64,000 bases of DNA from Diadema setosum (taxonomy: Eukaryota > Echinodermata > Echinoidea > Diadematoida > Diadematidae). Both the position numbers and the translations under genes were made by a program. The stretch covers positions 26,266,934 through 26,330,933 of the forward strand of contig NC_092688.1 of NCBI RefSeq assembly GCF_964275005.1, written 5' to 3'. Numbering within the stretch: position 1 is the stretch's first letter; each line of letters starts with the position of its first letter. The notes beneath the pieces are model-generated. The model was not told the origin of the DNA, did no database searches, and saw nothing but the letters and a program-made list of their open reading frames with translations. Positions 1 through 11,152 of this stretch are shown piece by piece.

Positions 1-881
1 CAAATTTTTCATATGAAACAGTGCAAAGTCTCCACATTACAGTATGTAATCAGCAGTAAACGGCACATCAGTAAATGTATCTATGTAAAGGGACACCTTG
101 CAAAATGTGCGCAGTTGGTACAGACTCCTGTCCATGAGTGGAATGTGTGACCCATCAGAAACCAAATGGGGTCACAAAAAGCTTGCCCTAGGCCTTCTTT
201 CTAAAAAGACTTCTGATGTCGAGATGAGCATTTGAAAACACATTGCAGGATTCTACCTACTGAATTCCTGGCTTTGTTGTGATATTTGCACATGATTGTC
301 AAAATGTTGGTCCCACAATATTTTTTAATCTTAATTCTTAGCAATCATGCACACAAAAATTTCCACATGTTGCAGTAGATACTGGGTAAAAAGCGTGTAG
401 TGGCACTCATCCACAGATACAGGGTTTGCATTGATCAGCGAACCAGAATGTCTCTTCTAATGTCACACCCTAAGCACATCAGCAAGATGCTCAATTCCTA
501 TAACAAGACTGTTTACAGTAATCTTCACTGACAATGAAAAGATTAATACTGATGTCAATATGATCCAGTAAAAAATGACCTAGACACTAGTACACACTAA
601 CATGAGCCTTAAACTTCCGTAAGTTTCGCGAAGTGTTTTATAATAGCTGATGATTTGGCAGTTTCTTGCAAGGCACTGTTCAAACTGCAATACCTGTCAT
701 ATGGATATATTTTTAGGACCATAAAGTAGACCCATTTTCACATGGCTTAATCGGATGTCTGGCAGAGCATTTTTTACCCGATAAGCCAGAAAACATGTTA
801 ATTCGTTCACAAAGCAGATACCACATACTAATCACACACCTCTCTACATCAGAAACACAAACACAGTTATGGTATGTCAAA

Positions 882-1250
882 CCCCGCGTTCACATTGGTC
901 CCCGCGATGCGCGATGCGGGGGACAGCCACAAGAGATCTTATCTTTTTTACGACTGACCATTCACACTGGTATCTCATCTGTCATGGAGCTGTGGGGGCA
1001 TTTTGGGGCTTGGAGCGAGCTCTGCCACTTGAATCCAGGCAAAGCGCATGCGCACATTTGATGACAACAGCTGGACGCTATCAATTGCACCCCAAGGTCA
1101 CTCTCACCTCCAAATCTTGTCCCCGTACCCGACTTGCTTTGCGGGGACGAGGGGACAAGTCTCAGCAAGCATTCACATTATGGTTTTGGAGGAGAAAGTC
1201 CCGCAGTGTGGGACTTTCCTCGCATCGCGGGGACCAATGTGAACGCGGGG
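882..1250. mobile_element. MITE with perfect 29-bp terminal inverted repeats
   Basis: The two ends begin CCCCGCGTTCACATTGGTCC and are exact reverse complements for 29 bp (882-910 and 1222-1250). Possible AAA repeats adjoin both ends. The 369-bp interior has no transposase, so it is a non-autonomous DNA element. The lack of mismatches between the arms suggests fairly recent activity. Overlapping small open frames here are by-products of the repeat. Confidence 0.8.
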
Positions 1251-1512
1251 AAAGACACAGCTCATCCAAAGTTACACAACAGCCCCAGTCAATGTCATTT
1301 TGAAAAGTTCTTTTTGATACAAGATGTTGTATGTGCATATGCAGCCAAATGCTGTGCACTCTCCTGTGTCTTTGTGTATTTCACAGGGACCTTAACTTTG
1401 TTTTCAATCAAATTCAATTAAACCAATTCTTGATGGAGTTACAAATTGTAGCTTATTCTTCGTTTTTCTCGAGAGCTGGCCACAGCCCTTTAATAGGCAT
1501 TGTATATAGTGA

Positions 1513-1606
1513 TTAACCCGTTGAGGATGAGTCCCAAGTATACTCAGGCAGATGCTTATGGGAAATGCATGTTATAGCAAAATCAAACCCGTCCTCAACG
1601 GGTTAA
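1513..1606. mobile_element. TTAA-flanked ~90-bp MITE, copy 1
   Basis: The element starts TTAACCCGTTGAGGATGAG and ends CCTCAACGGGTTAA, with TTAA at each edge. Its core contains GAGTCCCAAGTATACTC and TATGGGAAATGC. Four relatives lie at 20678, 30269, 42395 and 60340. Confidence 0.85.
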
Positions 1607-1680
1607 TGTGTGTCACTGTGTGTGTGTGTATGTGTGTGTCACTGTGTGTGTGTCTGTGTGTCTGTGTGTGTGTGTGTGTG
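1607..1680. repeat. TG-rich microsatellite
   Basis: A run of TG dinucleotides with scattered TC, TA and CAC interruptions directly follows the TTAA element. Confidence 0.9.
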
Positions 1681-3759
1681 ATGCTGTGCACGGGTTCATT
1701 GAGTATGGCATGCAAAGAGGCATCTACTTGTACCAGTCATACAGCTGTACAGCAAATCAGTCATACACTGCACATTTAACATGCTAAAACATCAACTTCA
1801 AGCTCTCTATTCATTTTCACCACCTCAGTTTCTTCAGTTCATATTATTAAAAGACAAATTTTAATGGATTTCTGCTGGAAACCATCATGGAAAGAGATCA
1901 GGTTAATCTTGAAAATTCCTACCCATTTATTTTGGAATGCCTACACAATTATCCGGTAAATGAAACACGCATCAGAACTGTTTTTCACTTTGTAAGCCAA
2001 TTTTACAAGCTTTACCTAATTAAGTGGAGAGTACTGTACTGGCACGTAATTGATATGTGCAGTTGAGTCTCGTTGGGGTAATGCTCTTCTTTTCACTTTC
2101 CTGGTCTACTACAGTGCAAGTAAATACAATTTAATGATGTGATTCTTCTTGCTGCACAATGTACATTGTAAGTGAAACAGTGCCATTACTTTGATCATGT
2201 CGGATCTATTACATTATCTCGTGACTCTACTTCTGCTTTCAACAGAGAAAATTTTGAGTGCTTCGGACTCTCCCACTTAAACCACAAAACACAATTTGGA
2301 TTTTGAACAAACCAAGCCATGGCATATGGTATCATCATATACACTGTAGAAACACAGCTATTAGGGCCTCCATCAAGTAGCCATTATACTTGCATCACAC
2401 TATATTTATATGTGATATGTCCAAGTAACTCTAGTTTCTATGACTCTTCTCCATCAAACATTAGGTCCCTAAGAATTGGAAGGAAAAAAAAAATATTGGA
2501 AAATCTACATTGCACATGAATAGAACAAACTGAAATGCAATGATTACATTCACCAATTGAAAAAGGACACACTGTAATATAGACTTTCTCATTTAATACA
2601 ATATTCATTGTCTCATACAACTATTCATGTATCAGAAAAAAAAAAAAAGAAGAAACAATTCTGTAACACTTCACAATCAGACAGGTTTAATGGAAGTTTC
2701 CCCGGTACCAGCACACTGTCGTATTTTGCCTCAAACTACAACAACCAAAGTCAGTCACATTATCAGGTCATGTGATTCCATGGGATCATGTGATCAATGC
2801 AATCTGATAACTTTGTATCTGATTTTGCAGTCCAAAGTAATTACCAGGTTGTGTTTCATGCTAGATGGAAATATCATACTGTGCATGCTGTTCCGACAAG
2901 TGAACTGCATGCATACATGTGTATGTCTATGGAATGCAACTCCTGCAATACAAAGTATGTGTAGGTCTTGTACTGTACATTGCAGGTAGGCAATGACCTG
3001 AATCATGAGCTTTATTACCAACTAACTTTTCTCACTAACTACAAAGAAGGGGTGCATGATTACTGAAATGATCTCAAAGAACAAACAAAAACAAATACCC
3101 CCTCTCAAGAACACACAAACAAAAAACAATCATGGAACCTCAAATCCAAGAGGCACTGTCGGCAAGCAAAGATATTTTTGACAATATGTAGCTTGAGTTG
3201 CATTTAGGGGCCGTCTCACGATCTCACACATGGCATCCATTTTTCTCACGCATCGGGCGAAGTCTGCAACTTGGGCCTATAATAATGAGCACAGCTCAAA
3301 AGATTAAAGTGATAGTTGCAATTGAAGGTATATATCCCCTTTGTCTTTCAAAATAAGTAAAAATGGTCACTTAAGTATGCACCCGATCGCACCATTAAGA
3401 GCTAAAAATTGAAAAAGCTCCCTACCATGGGAGGCCACAGGGGGAAAAACCCCTCCCAGACCCTCACTCGCGCGCACATTTGTGCGTCGAGATGCCGAGC
3501 GATGCCGAGTCATGAAAATCTCACTCATACAAATTTTTATAACTTGGCATCCCTGCAAACGCTGCCATTTCCTGCCAGCATACTTGCTGGTAGTTATAAT
3601 TCTCCTTCTTCATTGTATTGCACTAGCGCCGGGTTGATATCATTTGCTGACTAGTAGTCACCTGGGGCAAATCACAGGGGTCAACACCATTCACCTGTTT
3701 TTTCTGGTGTAGATATATGGGGTTGATTAATACACTGGGTTTATAAAAGTATGCTTGTC

Positions 3760-3952
3760 TTTGCAAGGAAAAGAAGTGGGATCTTCTACAAGCATGAGTT
3801 GTGACTCTCTCGCACAAGGGACTTTATTTAATGTCCTATCCGAAAGACAGATTGCTCTTGCCTCTTACATACAGTAGACTCAGTGGGACTCGAACCTGCA
3901 TCCATTCGACTGCGAGACAGACACACTACCAACTGAGCCACCTCACCAACCT
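3760..3952 (-). mobile_element. tRNA-derived SINE
   Basis: On the minus strand there is a pol III A box, TGGCTCAGTTGG (3940-3929), and a perfect B box, GGTTCGAGTCC (3896-3886), about 33 bp apart as in a tRNA gene. Downstream (lower coordinates) comes a non-tRNA body with CTTTCGGATAGGACATTAAA and AGATCCCACT, a pattern that recurs in SINEs of marine invertebrates. The acceptor stem is not well formed, so this is a SINE head rather than a functional tRNA. The 3' limit is uncertain. Confidence 0.7.
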
Positions 3953-4225
3953 TGTTATAAATGTGATGCGACATCTACAATGTAATGTAGACAACACTCT
4001 TAGTTTAAAGCTGCACTTGTGTTGCATTCATCCCTGCCTAGACTAGCAGGGCTGAAGTGTTAGTACAAGTGAAGCATGTGGGCAAGAGAAAAATTGTGAC
4101 ATTATTCACATACCCCCCTTAGCAAGTACCTGCTCACTCTCCCCCCAAACTCCATTTCAAAATGGTGGCAGCAACGACTGAAACATACATTTGTAGTTTT
4201 CACTGCTGCTATTCAGCAGAGTAAT

Positions 4226-4463
4226 GTATACGCCAAATATTTCGTGAGGTTTTTATTTTCATGAATTTCGCTAGTCAGGTGGTATTCCCGAATTGAAAGA
4301 CACAAGAAAATATTGAATCTGATCCCGATATGAATCTGACATGCACATCAATATTTCTCCATTCAGTACTGTACTCCAAGATCGCGAATCTAACCACTCA
4401 CAAAATCGTCGGGAAGTCCCGATTCGCAAAAATTTAGACTCCCTAAATATATGGCGTATATAC
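4226..4463. mobile_element. GTATACGCCAAAT inverted-repeat MITE, copy 1
   Basis: The left end GTATACGCCAAATATTT and the right end AAATATATGGCGTATATAC are inverted repeats. The interior (GACATGCACAT, AATCTAACCACTC, GGGAAGTCC) is shared with a second copy at 45586-45824. It abuts the donor site of SPNS exon 3. Confidence 0.75.
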
Positions 4464-4486
4464 GGTAAAGGAATCACGTTACTCAC

Positions 4487-4638
4487 CTCCCGACTGGGAT
4501 GGCAAAGTAGAAGACCATCAGCATGCGAGTCCTCCTGTTGCCCGTAAAGAGATCCCCGATCAGCGTGGCAGCGATGGTGACATAGCTGGCCTCACCAACC
4601 CCGACCAGGCCACGGAGTAGAAGAAACAGCCAGAAGAG
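4487..4638 (-). CDS. SPNS: SPNS exon 3 (helix 4 signature)
   Basis: The acceptor ACCCAG precedes 4638 and the donor GTGAGT follows 4487. The 152-nt exon encodes [19 protein letters not shown] and continues through [23 protein letters not shown]. This closely matches the Spinster helix 4 to helix 5 segment. It ends with two bases of a Ser codon, so at least one more exon must follow to the left. Confidence 0.93.
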
Positions 4639-7600
4639 CTGGGTAGGAAAGGGGGCGGAGGAAAGAGATTTTAGTGTTCACATGATGCGATATTCATTCT
4701 GTACAAATGCACATTGAGCAGGTAATAATACAAAATAGAAGAGGACATTTGTTCTGCTTTTTGCTTTTTTTCCCAATCCAACAACATACTTTAAATGAAT
4801 CCTCTAATTTACATGACTGTCATTCATTATTGTTGTTAAGAATGAAGAAATGTTAGAAATGCAAGTTATGCCTTTATAGACTGAATTAAAGTCTGAATTA
4901 TTAATAAACTGGCTACTCCCTTTCGATATTATGTTCTGCTTGATTTGTTTGTGAGAGTAGATGATGCTACTTTTTAAAGGTCAACCATAGATTTTTAAAA
5001 TCATTGAAAGCAAAGATCTTCACTTCTTTCAACACCATGTGAATGATTACATCAAAGATAGAATTTTTTTTTATTTTTTTTTTGGATTAAAAACACTGAC
5101 AATATTGGTCTTCACCATATCATATTTCTTTGAAAGCAAAATTACATTACCAAGCATACCTGGTAATCTGGGTAACTTGGTCAGTAAATCATACCTTAAT
5201 GTGCATTACTCACTGATCAAAAAATATTGTCACTTATTTTTGTCATTGATCAGTATTGCATTGTGTATCTTGAAACTACAGGTACTTCCCTATGAAATGG
5301 GATTATACCATATGTCAACAACAAAAATACAACGGGACCCTCCGCAATGATATCTTTACAAATAGTGAATCAATCTAAATACAAATTCAGGGTATGAAAC
5401 CATAACTCATTGCCCACATCTTACAGAAAACCCCATTCGATTTGCTTCAGTGGTCAAAGAGAAATGAGGAATTTTGTAGAGGATGTCGGGAATCTCTTCC
5501 CTCCAAGTTCTGTCTGTTGTATTCACACACAAGAACATCGAAGTGCTAAACTTGGAAGAATAAGACTCATGATATGCTTTACAACAATCCACATTTCTCT
5601 GTGACTGCTTAACCAAACTGAATGGGGTTTTCTGCAAAATAGAGCTAAGATGTTATATTTCAAGACCCTGAAGTAGCATTTACACAGTTTAATCATATTG
5701 GGTATTATCAATGCGAAAATCTGATTGTAATTTTTTGGGAGACATACTGTAATCTTTTTTCCCTAATACATCACAATGGTTTTCATGTGGACCTGTGGCA
5801 CTGCCACACCTGAGTGGGATGTTATGCTTTAGAGTTGAGTATTTAGGGAAATTAAGTATACACTGATGGCTTGCTTAGTTACAGCTATCAAAGGGGCGTG
5901 AATAAAAAAAGGGTTTAACAATAAAAAGAAAAAAAATAGCATTGCTTGCAAAAACAAATGGAGCCTAAAACTCACATCTGAGGGAATAAACGACCCTGCC
6001 AGGGTAGTAGCTGACCAGAAGAGAATACCAAAGGATACCACCATCTTCCTAGAGTACCGGTCACCCAGGTAACCAAATATTGGCGAGGTGAGCATGTACC
6101 CAACTATGAAGATGGTCTGCAGAAGACCAGCTGCGCTGTTATTGTCTTCAATGTTGAAATATTGTTGGATGGCGGGCAGATTGGCTAATTGGGCAAGAGA
6201 AAAAGAGTAAAACAATGCATGAAAACTCTGGTTGTAGCACCAAAGTCTTTATAATAAAGCTATAATTTCATAAATTAATTTACATGGCAAGCCTCAAGCC
6301 CTTGAACAAGTCTTCAATATTCATACTTGAATGTTGCACTGACATTTACTTGAATTCCATGCAAATCTATGCAGATTCATATTCTTTAAAAGCAAATGTG
6401 TATGTTACATACCATGGAACCTAAGAGAAAGAACAGCATATCGTCGTTGGGGTGACAAGACCTTGTATCTGCAATTTGGGTGAAAATGACTTTTTTGCAT
6501 TTATGGTCAAATAATCTGTTAAGTGATGTCCTGTCCGAATCCTAGCTGTCTTACCCCAAAAATGAAGCCACCATGGCACGTCAAAGGAACAGCTGTCCCA
6601 TTCGGTATAGTGCTTTGGCCGCCATGTTTTTTGGCTCTCCTGAACATTTGACATTTTGTAGATACGAGGTCTTGTCGCTGGATACGTGAACATTGTATGT
6701 AATTAATAAGATACCGCTAAGTGCCATACAGACATCAGTGCACTGTAGCACAGAATACATGTATATCATGATTTAACAAATGGAGCCTAATCAGTACAAC
6801 ATATGAATTTGAATATCATGATTTATCAACATTTAGCCTAAACAACAGCCATGGCACTCTTTCAAATTTCATTCAAAGTTTCACTCATCCTACATTCTGT
6901 TACTACTGTAAGAAAGTATACATTGCATGTAATGACTGATCAATCAAGTATTAACTGATGGGTGAGGAAGCATAGACGTGTACTAGAAATGTCAGTACTT
7001 TGTAATTTGTAATTGAGCAGAAAAGAACAGGAACATTAGAATACCACCAGAGGAAGATTTGGCAAAGTTTAGGTAACTAATACATGTATACAGCCATCCT
7101 CTCTTAAGTCAACCTCGCACAAGCCAACAAATTGGTTACTGGTAAAGTCAAAGAAAAAAACTGTACACCGGATAAGCATAAACGTGCATTATAATTCAAT
7201 AGTGAAAGTCAAACTAAAGTTCACAGATGTCACAGGCCTTTCTGTGGTCTCTTTGAATTTGATTTCAGTGAGGTTGACTGTAAATCCTTTCATACAATTA
7301 CTTGTGCAGGCCAAGCAAGGGAACAAGCCAAATGCAAATCATGAAGTTTTAGGGCTCATTACCAGAGCAAGCGGCAAACACATGAGCACTACTTATATAA
7401 TACATTTGTACATGTAGGACTTGTTGTGGCTAAGCTCAGTACAAAACATCACAGACTAAAAGACTATGGGGGATGGTCCCTGGTTCAAGTCATTTTATAC
7501 TCTGGCAGCAGTATGTCAGCCACCAGTTGAGCCCTTCTGGCTTTACTATTTTTATACTTACATCTGTATAATAATGTAGTGTAGGTGTACCCTAGGCATG

Positions 7601-10600
7601 GCATTTCATTGTCTGGTACTTAAGTTAGAAAGGAATTTAGGCAAGACTTGGTCCTCAGATTGCTTGTTTACAAACATTTATCGAGAACCATTCATTGGCC
7701 ATGTACAATGGAAAAAGTTCCTTTTGGGACAGCCACCACAATTATACCACCGAGATTCAAGAGAATGGAGTTACAACTGTCTTACAAAATGTATTTCCTT
7801 TGAACCCATGTTCGATGCCACCACTCAAAAATATTTGAAGCATGTGCCACACTGGATCTGTGGCACAGATGTACTGTATGTCTCTGTGATGGTTGTTAAA
7901 TCATTGTATGTGTAGGGCCTCTGAGAATAACAATGTTTGTAGCCACTGAAAGAGCTACCCTACTGAAACAAAACAAACAAATAAATTAATAAGCATAAAT
8001 AAATAAATAAAATACTTTCCACCATCCCAACTTAAAAAATAGGTCATAATAAATGAATAAGCAAAATATCTATAGGCAACATTTATATTAACATTCAAAA
8101 TGAATCCTCAGACTGCTCATTAAAGGGATCGTATAGTTTTGGTTGAGACCTAATTTCAGGTTTCTAACATTTTTTGGTGAGATAATGAGAAACCTCTTAT
8201 AAAATATGAAAGAGCATGTACTTCTATGAGGAATTCAACATTTATTTGATGAAAATTGCTTTTGAAATGGCTGAGATATCCAAAAAGAGCGATTCTAATA
8301 AAGTGTGGGACCCACACTTTATTACGATCTCTTTGTTTTACTTTGTTTTTTGAATGTTTCAATAATTCCAAACCCGCTTTCCATCAAATAAACTTTGAAT
8401 TCCTCCTAAAATGGTATGCTCTGTACTATATCATAAGAGTTTTCTTGATATCTCACAAAAAGTTAAAAGCCCAATTCTCATCTCCAACAATACTGTACCA
8501 TCCCTTTAAGATGGTAGCATTGAACATCGATCATCAAAGGTGCAAATGCACCTGTGGAATTCCTAAGTTGTACATCAACAGAAAACTGACAACCGTTTGA
8601 ATATTCATTACCGGTAGCCTACAATATATGAGTACAGCCAGTTGGAGCTTCATCTCTTAAAGATAATAAAAAGTTTTGGTACCTCAAAAGTGTCCTTGAA
8701 TTTCCTTGTCTTAGTTTGTGTTTCAGGTTAAAGTACCTTTCATATAACTAACACTGTGAGACTTACTCGCCCCAAAGTGCTCTCATGTCTTAGTAATCAT
8801 GCAATTAACTGCGATCAGCAGCCCCATACGCATAGCGACCAGCAGTCCCATACGCATAGCGTAATCGGGCTTCGCATTGTAGCATTCAGGATCATGACAG
8901 ATTTAGTATCGTACGGTAAATGTCAACTTAAAATCCCATAAATTTGTCAATTTGAAGACTTACCAATTAAGTTGAAGTATTGAAAACAGGCTTCGGGCAA
9001 CGTTTGGTTCTGCCTATAGTCCCTTTCTGTTCGAATTGATGACTGAATGTGACTCGGTCGACAGGACCTTAGGAGAGCTACATACAGTACACTGAATACT
9101 AAGGCCACTGCATGCGAACACATCACATGCACACAGATTTCAAATCCATGAACGGATAAGATGTTTGTGTGCGCATGCGCTGGCCATGGTATCCAGTGTA
9201 TGTAGCTCTCCCAAGGTCCTCTCGACCGAGTCACATTCAGTCATCAATTCGAACAGAAAGGGACTATTGGCAGAACCAAACGATGTTCGAAGCCTGTTTT
9301 CAATACTTCAACTTAATTAGTAAGTCTTCAAATCGAAGAAATTTTTGGATTTTAAGTTGACATTTACCCGCGATACTAATTCTGTCATGATCCTGAATGC
9401 TACAATGCGAAGCCCCATTACGCTATGCGTATGGGGCTGCTGGTCGCAGTTAGCTACGCGTACAATGGGCTGCACGCTGCTGGTCGCAGTCAGTGGTTTC
9501 GTACAATATTTATCGACGCTGTACAGCGTCGGCTCTGGTACGAAACCATTATTGCATGATTACTAAGACATGAGAGCACTGTGGGGCGAGTAATTCTCAC
9601 AGACAACGTACTTTAACCTGAAACACAAACCAAGACAAGGAAATTCAGGGAAGCTTTTGAGGTTCCAAAACTTTTTATTATCTTTAAACACTGCCTAATG
9701 TGTTTACACATACCAAGGCATCAACGACTCAGTAGATTGGTAAATTTAAAAATCCCACACCAAGGTTCAACCTCCCGTCCAAAATTTGACTGCATGCAAA
9801 AACATACATGTAGATAGCCAGCGGTCACATTTTGGACAGAATTAAAATTACTTAGATCTAAATATGGTCGTATGAAGGGCAGCTTGATCTAGCTAGGTCT
9901 ACATTGACAGATCAAAGAGTTAGTTCAATCTGGGGCCGGTTTCATACTAGAAAGTTTGTCTAAAGATTGAGTGTACGTTGCAATCAATCTCAAATTGCGT
10001 TTCATAAACAACTTTGCAACTGATTGCAAGTAATGCCCATCATAAACAACTTTGCGACTGATTGCAAGTAATGTCCAATCTTCTAAGTTACAATTGATTT
10101 TTCTTGAAATCAAATGTACAATGTAAGTGTCCTTTCCAATATGACACAGGACTTGCGCTCAATACTGAATTTTCATTTTACGCTCAATTCAACAAATTAA
10201 ACTCAATATATCGAGGATGATACCAATCGTAACTCTTTACTGTTTATGAAACAGGCCCCGATATGATTATTATTATACGTTAACCCATGGGGGCATGGCC
10301 ATGATACGTTACACATCGTTAGTCGTTACTTTATGATCAGGTCTGCAGAAGGTTAAAGAATCACACCTGCTATTGTGTATCTATCTGAGTAATTGAGCAA
10401 ATTCACACAAAACAGAACGATCACAGTGACATAGGCCGAGCATTTTGGTCTGTCATCGTGGTCGTCGGAGGATTCTTGATCTTGCTCATCTGTTGAGTTC
10501 CTAGTGTCATAAGCATCACGACCTGTCACTGAGCCTCCTTCATGTTCAGGTCGCACAATGTTCCCAGTTGCGCCATTCACTTGAACGTGTCCTACATTAA

Positions 10601-10814
10601 CAAGCTGTCCCGATGTCGACCGGTCCGCGTATTCCCGAACAGCTGCCTCTTCATCAGCGTCTTCATTGCCGTCCTCGTCTTCAAGAAGAGGTTTCTTATC
10701 ACGCACATCCCCAACCCAACTGGTAGTCGTCGCCATTTCGACAGAGTCTCCACGGCGTGCCGACGGCTGAATAATGTCAGAACCTTCGTCTGAAGCTTTA
10801 GATGGGGTGATCAT
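4487..10814 (-). CDS. SPNS: Spinster-like MFS transporter, 5' three coding exons (partial gene)
   Basis: Spinster proteins are 12-helix major-facilitator carriers that export lysophospholipids, sphingolipids or sphingosine-1-phosphate from lysosomes or across the plasma membrane. Coding exons on the minus strand are 10814-10367, 6184-5976 and 4638-4487; phases agree and all junctions are GT-AG. Together they give about 269 residues. An acidic, Ser/Asp-rich cytosolic N-terminus of about 120 residues leads into helix 1 (around [19 protein letters not shown]). Helices 2-3 carry the MFS motif [11 protein letters not shown]. The third exon contains [20 protein letters not shown], the helix 4 signature of Spinster proteins, and ends near FYFAIPVG. 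The remaining helices (normally another ~250 residues) were not found between 1 and 4486, so they lie beyond the window. The start at 10814 is the first ATG of the open frame. Family assignment is secure; the paralogue (SPNS1, 2 or 3) is not. Confidence 0.9.
4639..5975. other. SPNS intron 2
   Basis: A 1.3-kb AT-rich intron. No exon, RNA gene or clear repeat boundary was recognised. Confidence 0.7.
5976..6184 (-). CDS. SPNS: SPNS exon 2 (helices 2-3, MFS motif A)
   Basis: The acceptor TTAG precedes 6184 and the donor GTGAGT follows 5976. Translation includes [19 protein letters not shown], a loop and helix region typical of Spinster, then [11 protein letters not shown], the MFS motif A between helices 2 and 3, and [15 protein letters not shown]. 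The junction with exon 1 keeps the exact residue spacing of known Spinster proteins. Confidence 0.92.
6442..6686 (-). mobile_element. CGTCG-TGGGG inverted-repeat MITE, copy 1
   Basis: Ends are CGTCGTTGGGGTGACAAGAC and the reverse complement of a similar sequence (GGTCTTGTCGCTGG). The same ~245-bp unit lies in opposite orientation at 61184-61429. The minus strand here and the plus strand there keep the same open frame over about 50 codons, including WRPKH and PWWLHFW. Confidence 0.75.
7089..7282. mobile_element. Degenerate TACAG-ended MITE
   Basis: The left part (TACAGCCATCC, then AAGTCAACCTC) and the right end GTGAGGTTGACTGTA are diverged inverted repeats. The style matches the better preserved element at 26310-26462. 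Confidence 0.5.
8120..8509. mobile_element. TTAA-flanked palindromic MITE family A, copy 1
   Basis: This near-complete palindrome starts TTAAAGGGATCGTATAG and ends CTGTACCATCCCTTTAA. The centre is AGTGTGGGACCCACACTT. Arms contain AATTTTCATCAAATAAA-type sequence on both sides. Relatives lie at 13482, 23841, 28656 and 32703. No coding capacity. Confidence 0.88.
8657..9687. mobile_element. 1.03-kb near-perfect palindrome flanked by TTAA
   Basis: The left arm begins TTAAAGATAATAAAAAG at 8657 and the right arm is its reverse complement ending at 9687. Matching continues with few changes for about 480 bp to a loop near 9130-9165; for example 9033-9094 mirrors 9193-9256. The right arm carries a small extra hairpin at 9494-9548 (TGGTTTCGTAC and its complement around GACGCTGTACAGCGTC). 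The TTAA edges indicate transposition as a unit. Confidence 0.85.
9758..9842 (+). repeat. ~90-bp repeat, inverted relative to 12428-12518
   Basis: CCAAGGTTCAACCTC, then CCAAAATTTGACTGCATGCA, is the diverged reverse complement of 12428-12518. The pair flanks SPNS exon 1 and the shared upstream region. Confidence 0.55.
9932..10259. mobile_element. GGGGCCGGTTTCATA MITE
   Basis: The ends GGGGCCGGTTTCATA and TATGAAACAGGCCCC are inverted repeats. The interior has a direct duplication of CATAAACAACTTTGC and GACTGATTGCAAGTAATG (around 10003-10075). No coding capacity. Confidence 0.75.
10367..10814 (-). CDS. SPNS: SPNS exon 1 (start codon, acidic N-terminus, helix 1)
   Basis: The exon has 448 nt, that is 149 codons plus one base. 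It opens with ATG at 10814-10812. The first ~120 residues are hydrophilic and acidic, with runs such as [16 protein letters not shown]. The end encodes the Spinster helix 1 pattern [12 protein letters not shown]. The donor is CAG|GTGTGA at 10366; reading through it gives a stop four codons later. The single leftover base joins exon 2 at 6184 in phase. Confidence 0.9.
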
Positions 10815-11126
10815 CGAGTCTCAAAGCTATGATCAAAGTCCAACCGGAAAGCTAGGAAGTCACGAGTCGCGAGGAACACAGTAGCGTTTTGCTTTTGTTT
10901 TGGTCGACGGTCGGTCCCGTTCATTGAATAACATTTCTTCGATAGCCGTATCGTACTGTACTGCGCATTGCATTCACGTGCCATTGGCTTGCTCGCTCCA
11001 CGCCACACATGCACTGCACTGTCTGTGCGAACGCATAAGCTCGTGAGACGTACTCTAGTAGTACTGTATTCGTGTATTGCATACCGCGCGTGGACAGGCA
11101 GCACAGGCACACCTTCTTGCTAGCAT

Positions 11127-11152
11127 CACCGAACTAGTTTTTTAGTTCGGTG
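11127..11152. repeat. Perfect short hairpin upstream of SPNS
   Basis: CACCGAACTA, a GTTTTT loop, then TAGTTCGGTG: a perfect 10-bp stem about 310 bp upstream of the SPNS start codon. Confidence 0.8.

Larger units (their letters stand above)
1..4486. other. SPNS intron 3 (3' part of gene not seen)
   Basis: No exon could be recognised here on either strand. It holds an inverted-repeat element at 882-1250, a TTAA short element at 1513-1606, a TG-rich microsatellite at 1607-1680, a tRNA-derived SINE around 3760-3952 and an inverted-repeat element at 4226-4463. Short open frames in the stretch lack any recognisable domain. Confidence 0.6.
6185..10366. other. SPNS intron 1
   Basis: A 4.2-kb intron that is largely transposon: elements at 6442-6686, 7089-7282, 8120-8509, 8657-9687 and 9932-10259. 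A 105-codon open frame at 7598-7915 (plus strand) shows no recognisable domain and is probably chance. Confidence 0.7.

Noticed and set aside
869..1421. Several overlapping frames of 60-144 codons
   Set aside because: They coincide with the GC-rich inverted-repeat element 882-1250; stop-poor sequence of the element explains them.
3886..3940. A functional tRNA gene on the minus strand
   Set aside because: A and B boxes are good, but the acceptor stem does not pair and a SINE-type body follows.
1..4486. Remaining SPNS exons
   Set aside because: Searched on the minus strand for the helix 5 to 12 signatures; nothing convincing, so not annotated.
7598..7915. 105-codon plus-strand frame in SPNS intron 1
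   Set aside because: No domain, no splice context, ordinary AT-rich composition; length compatible with chance.
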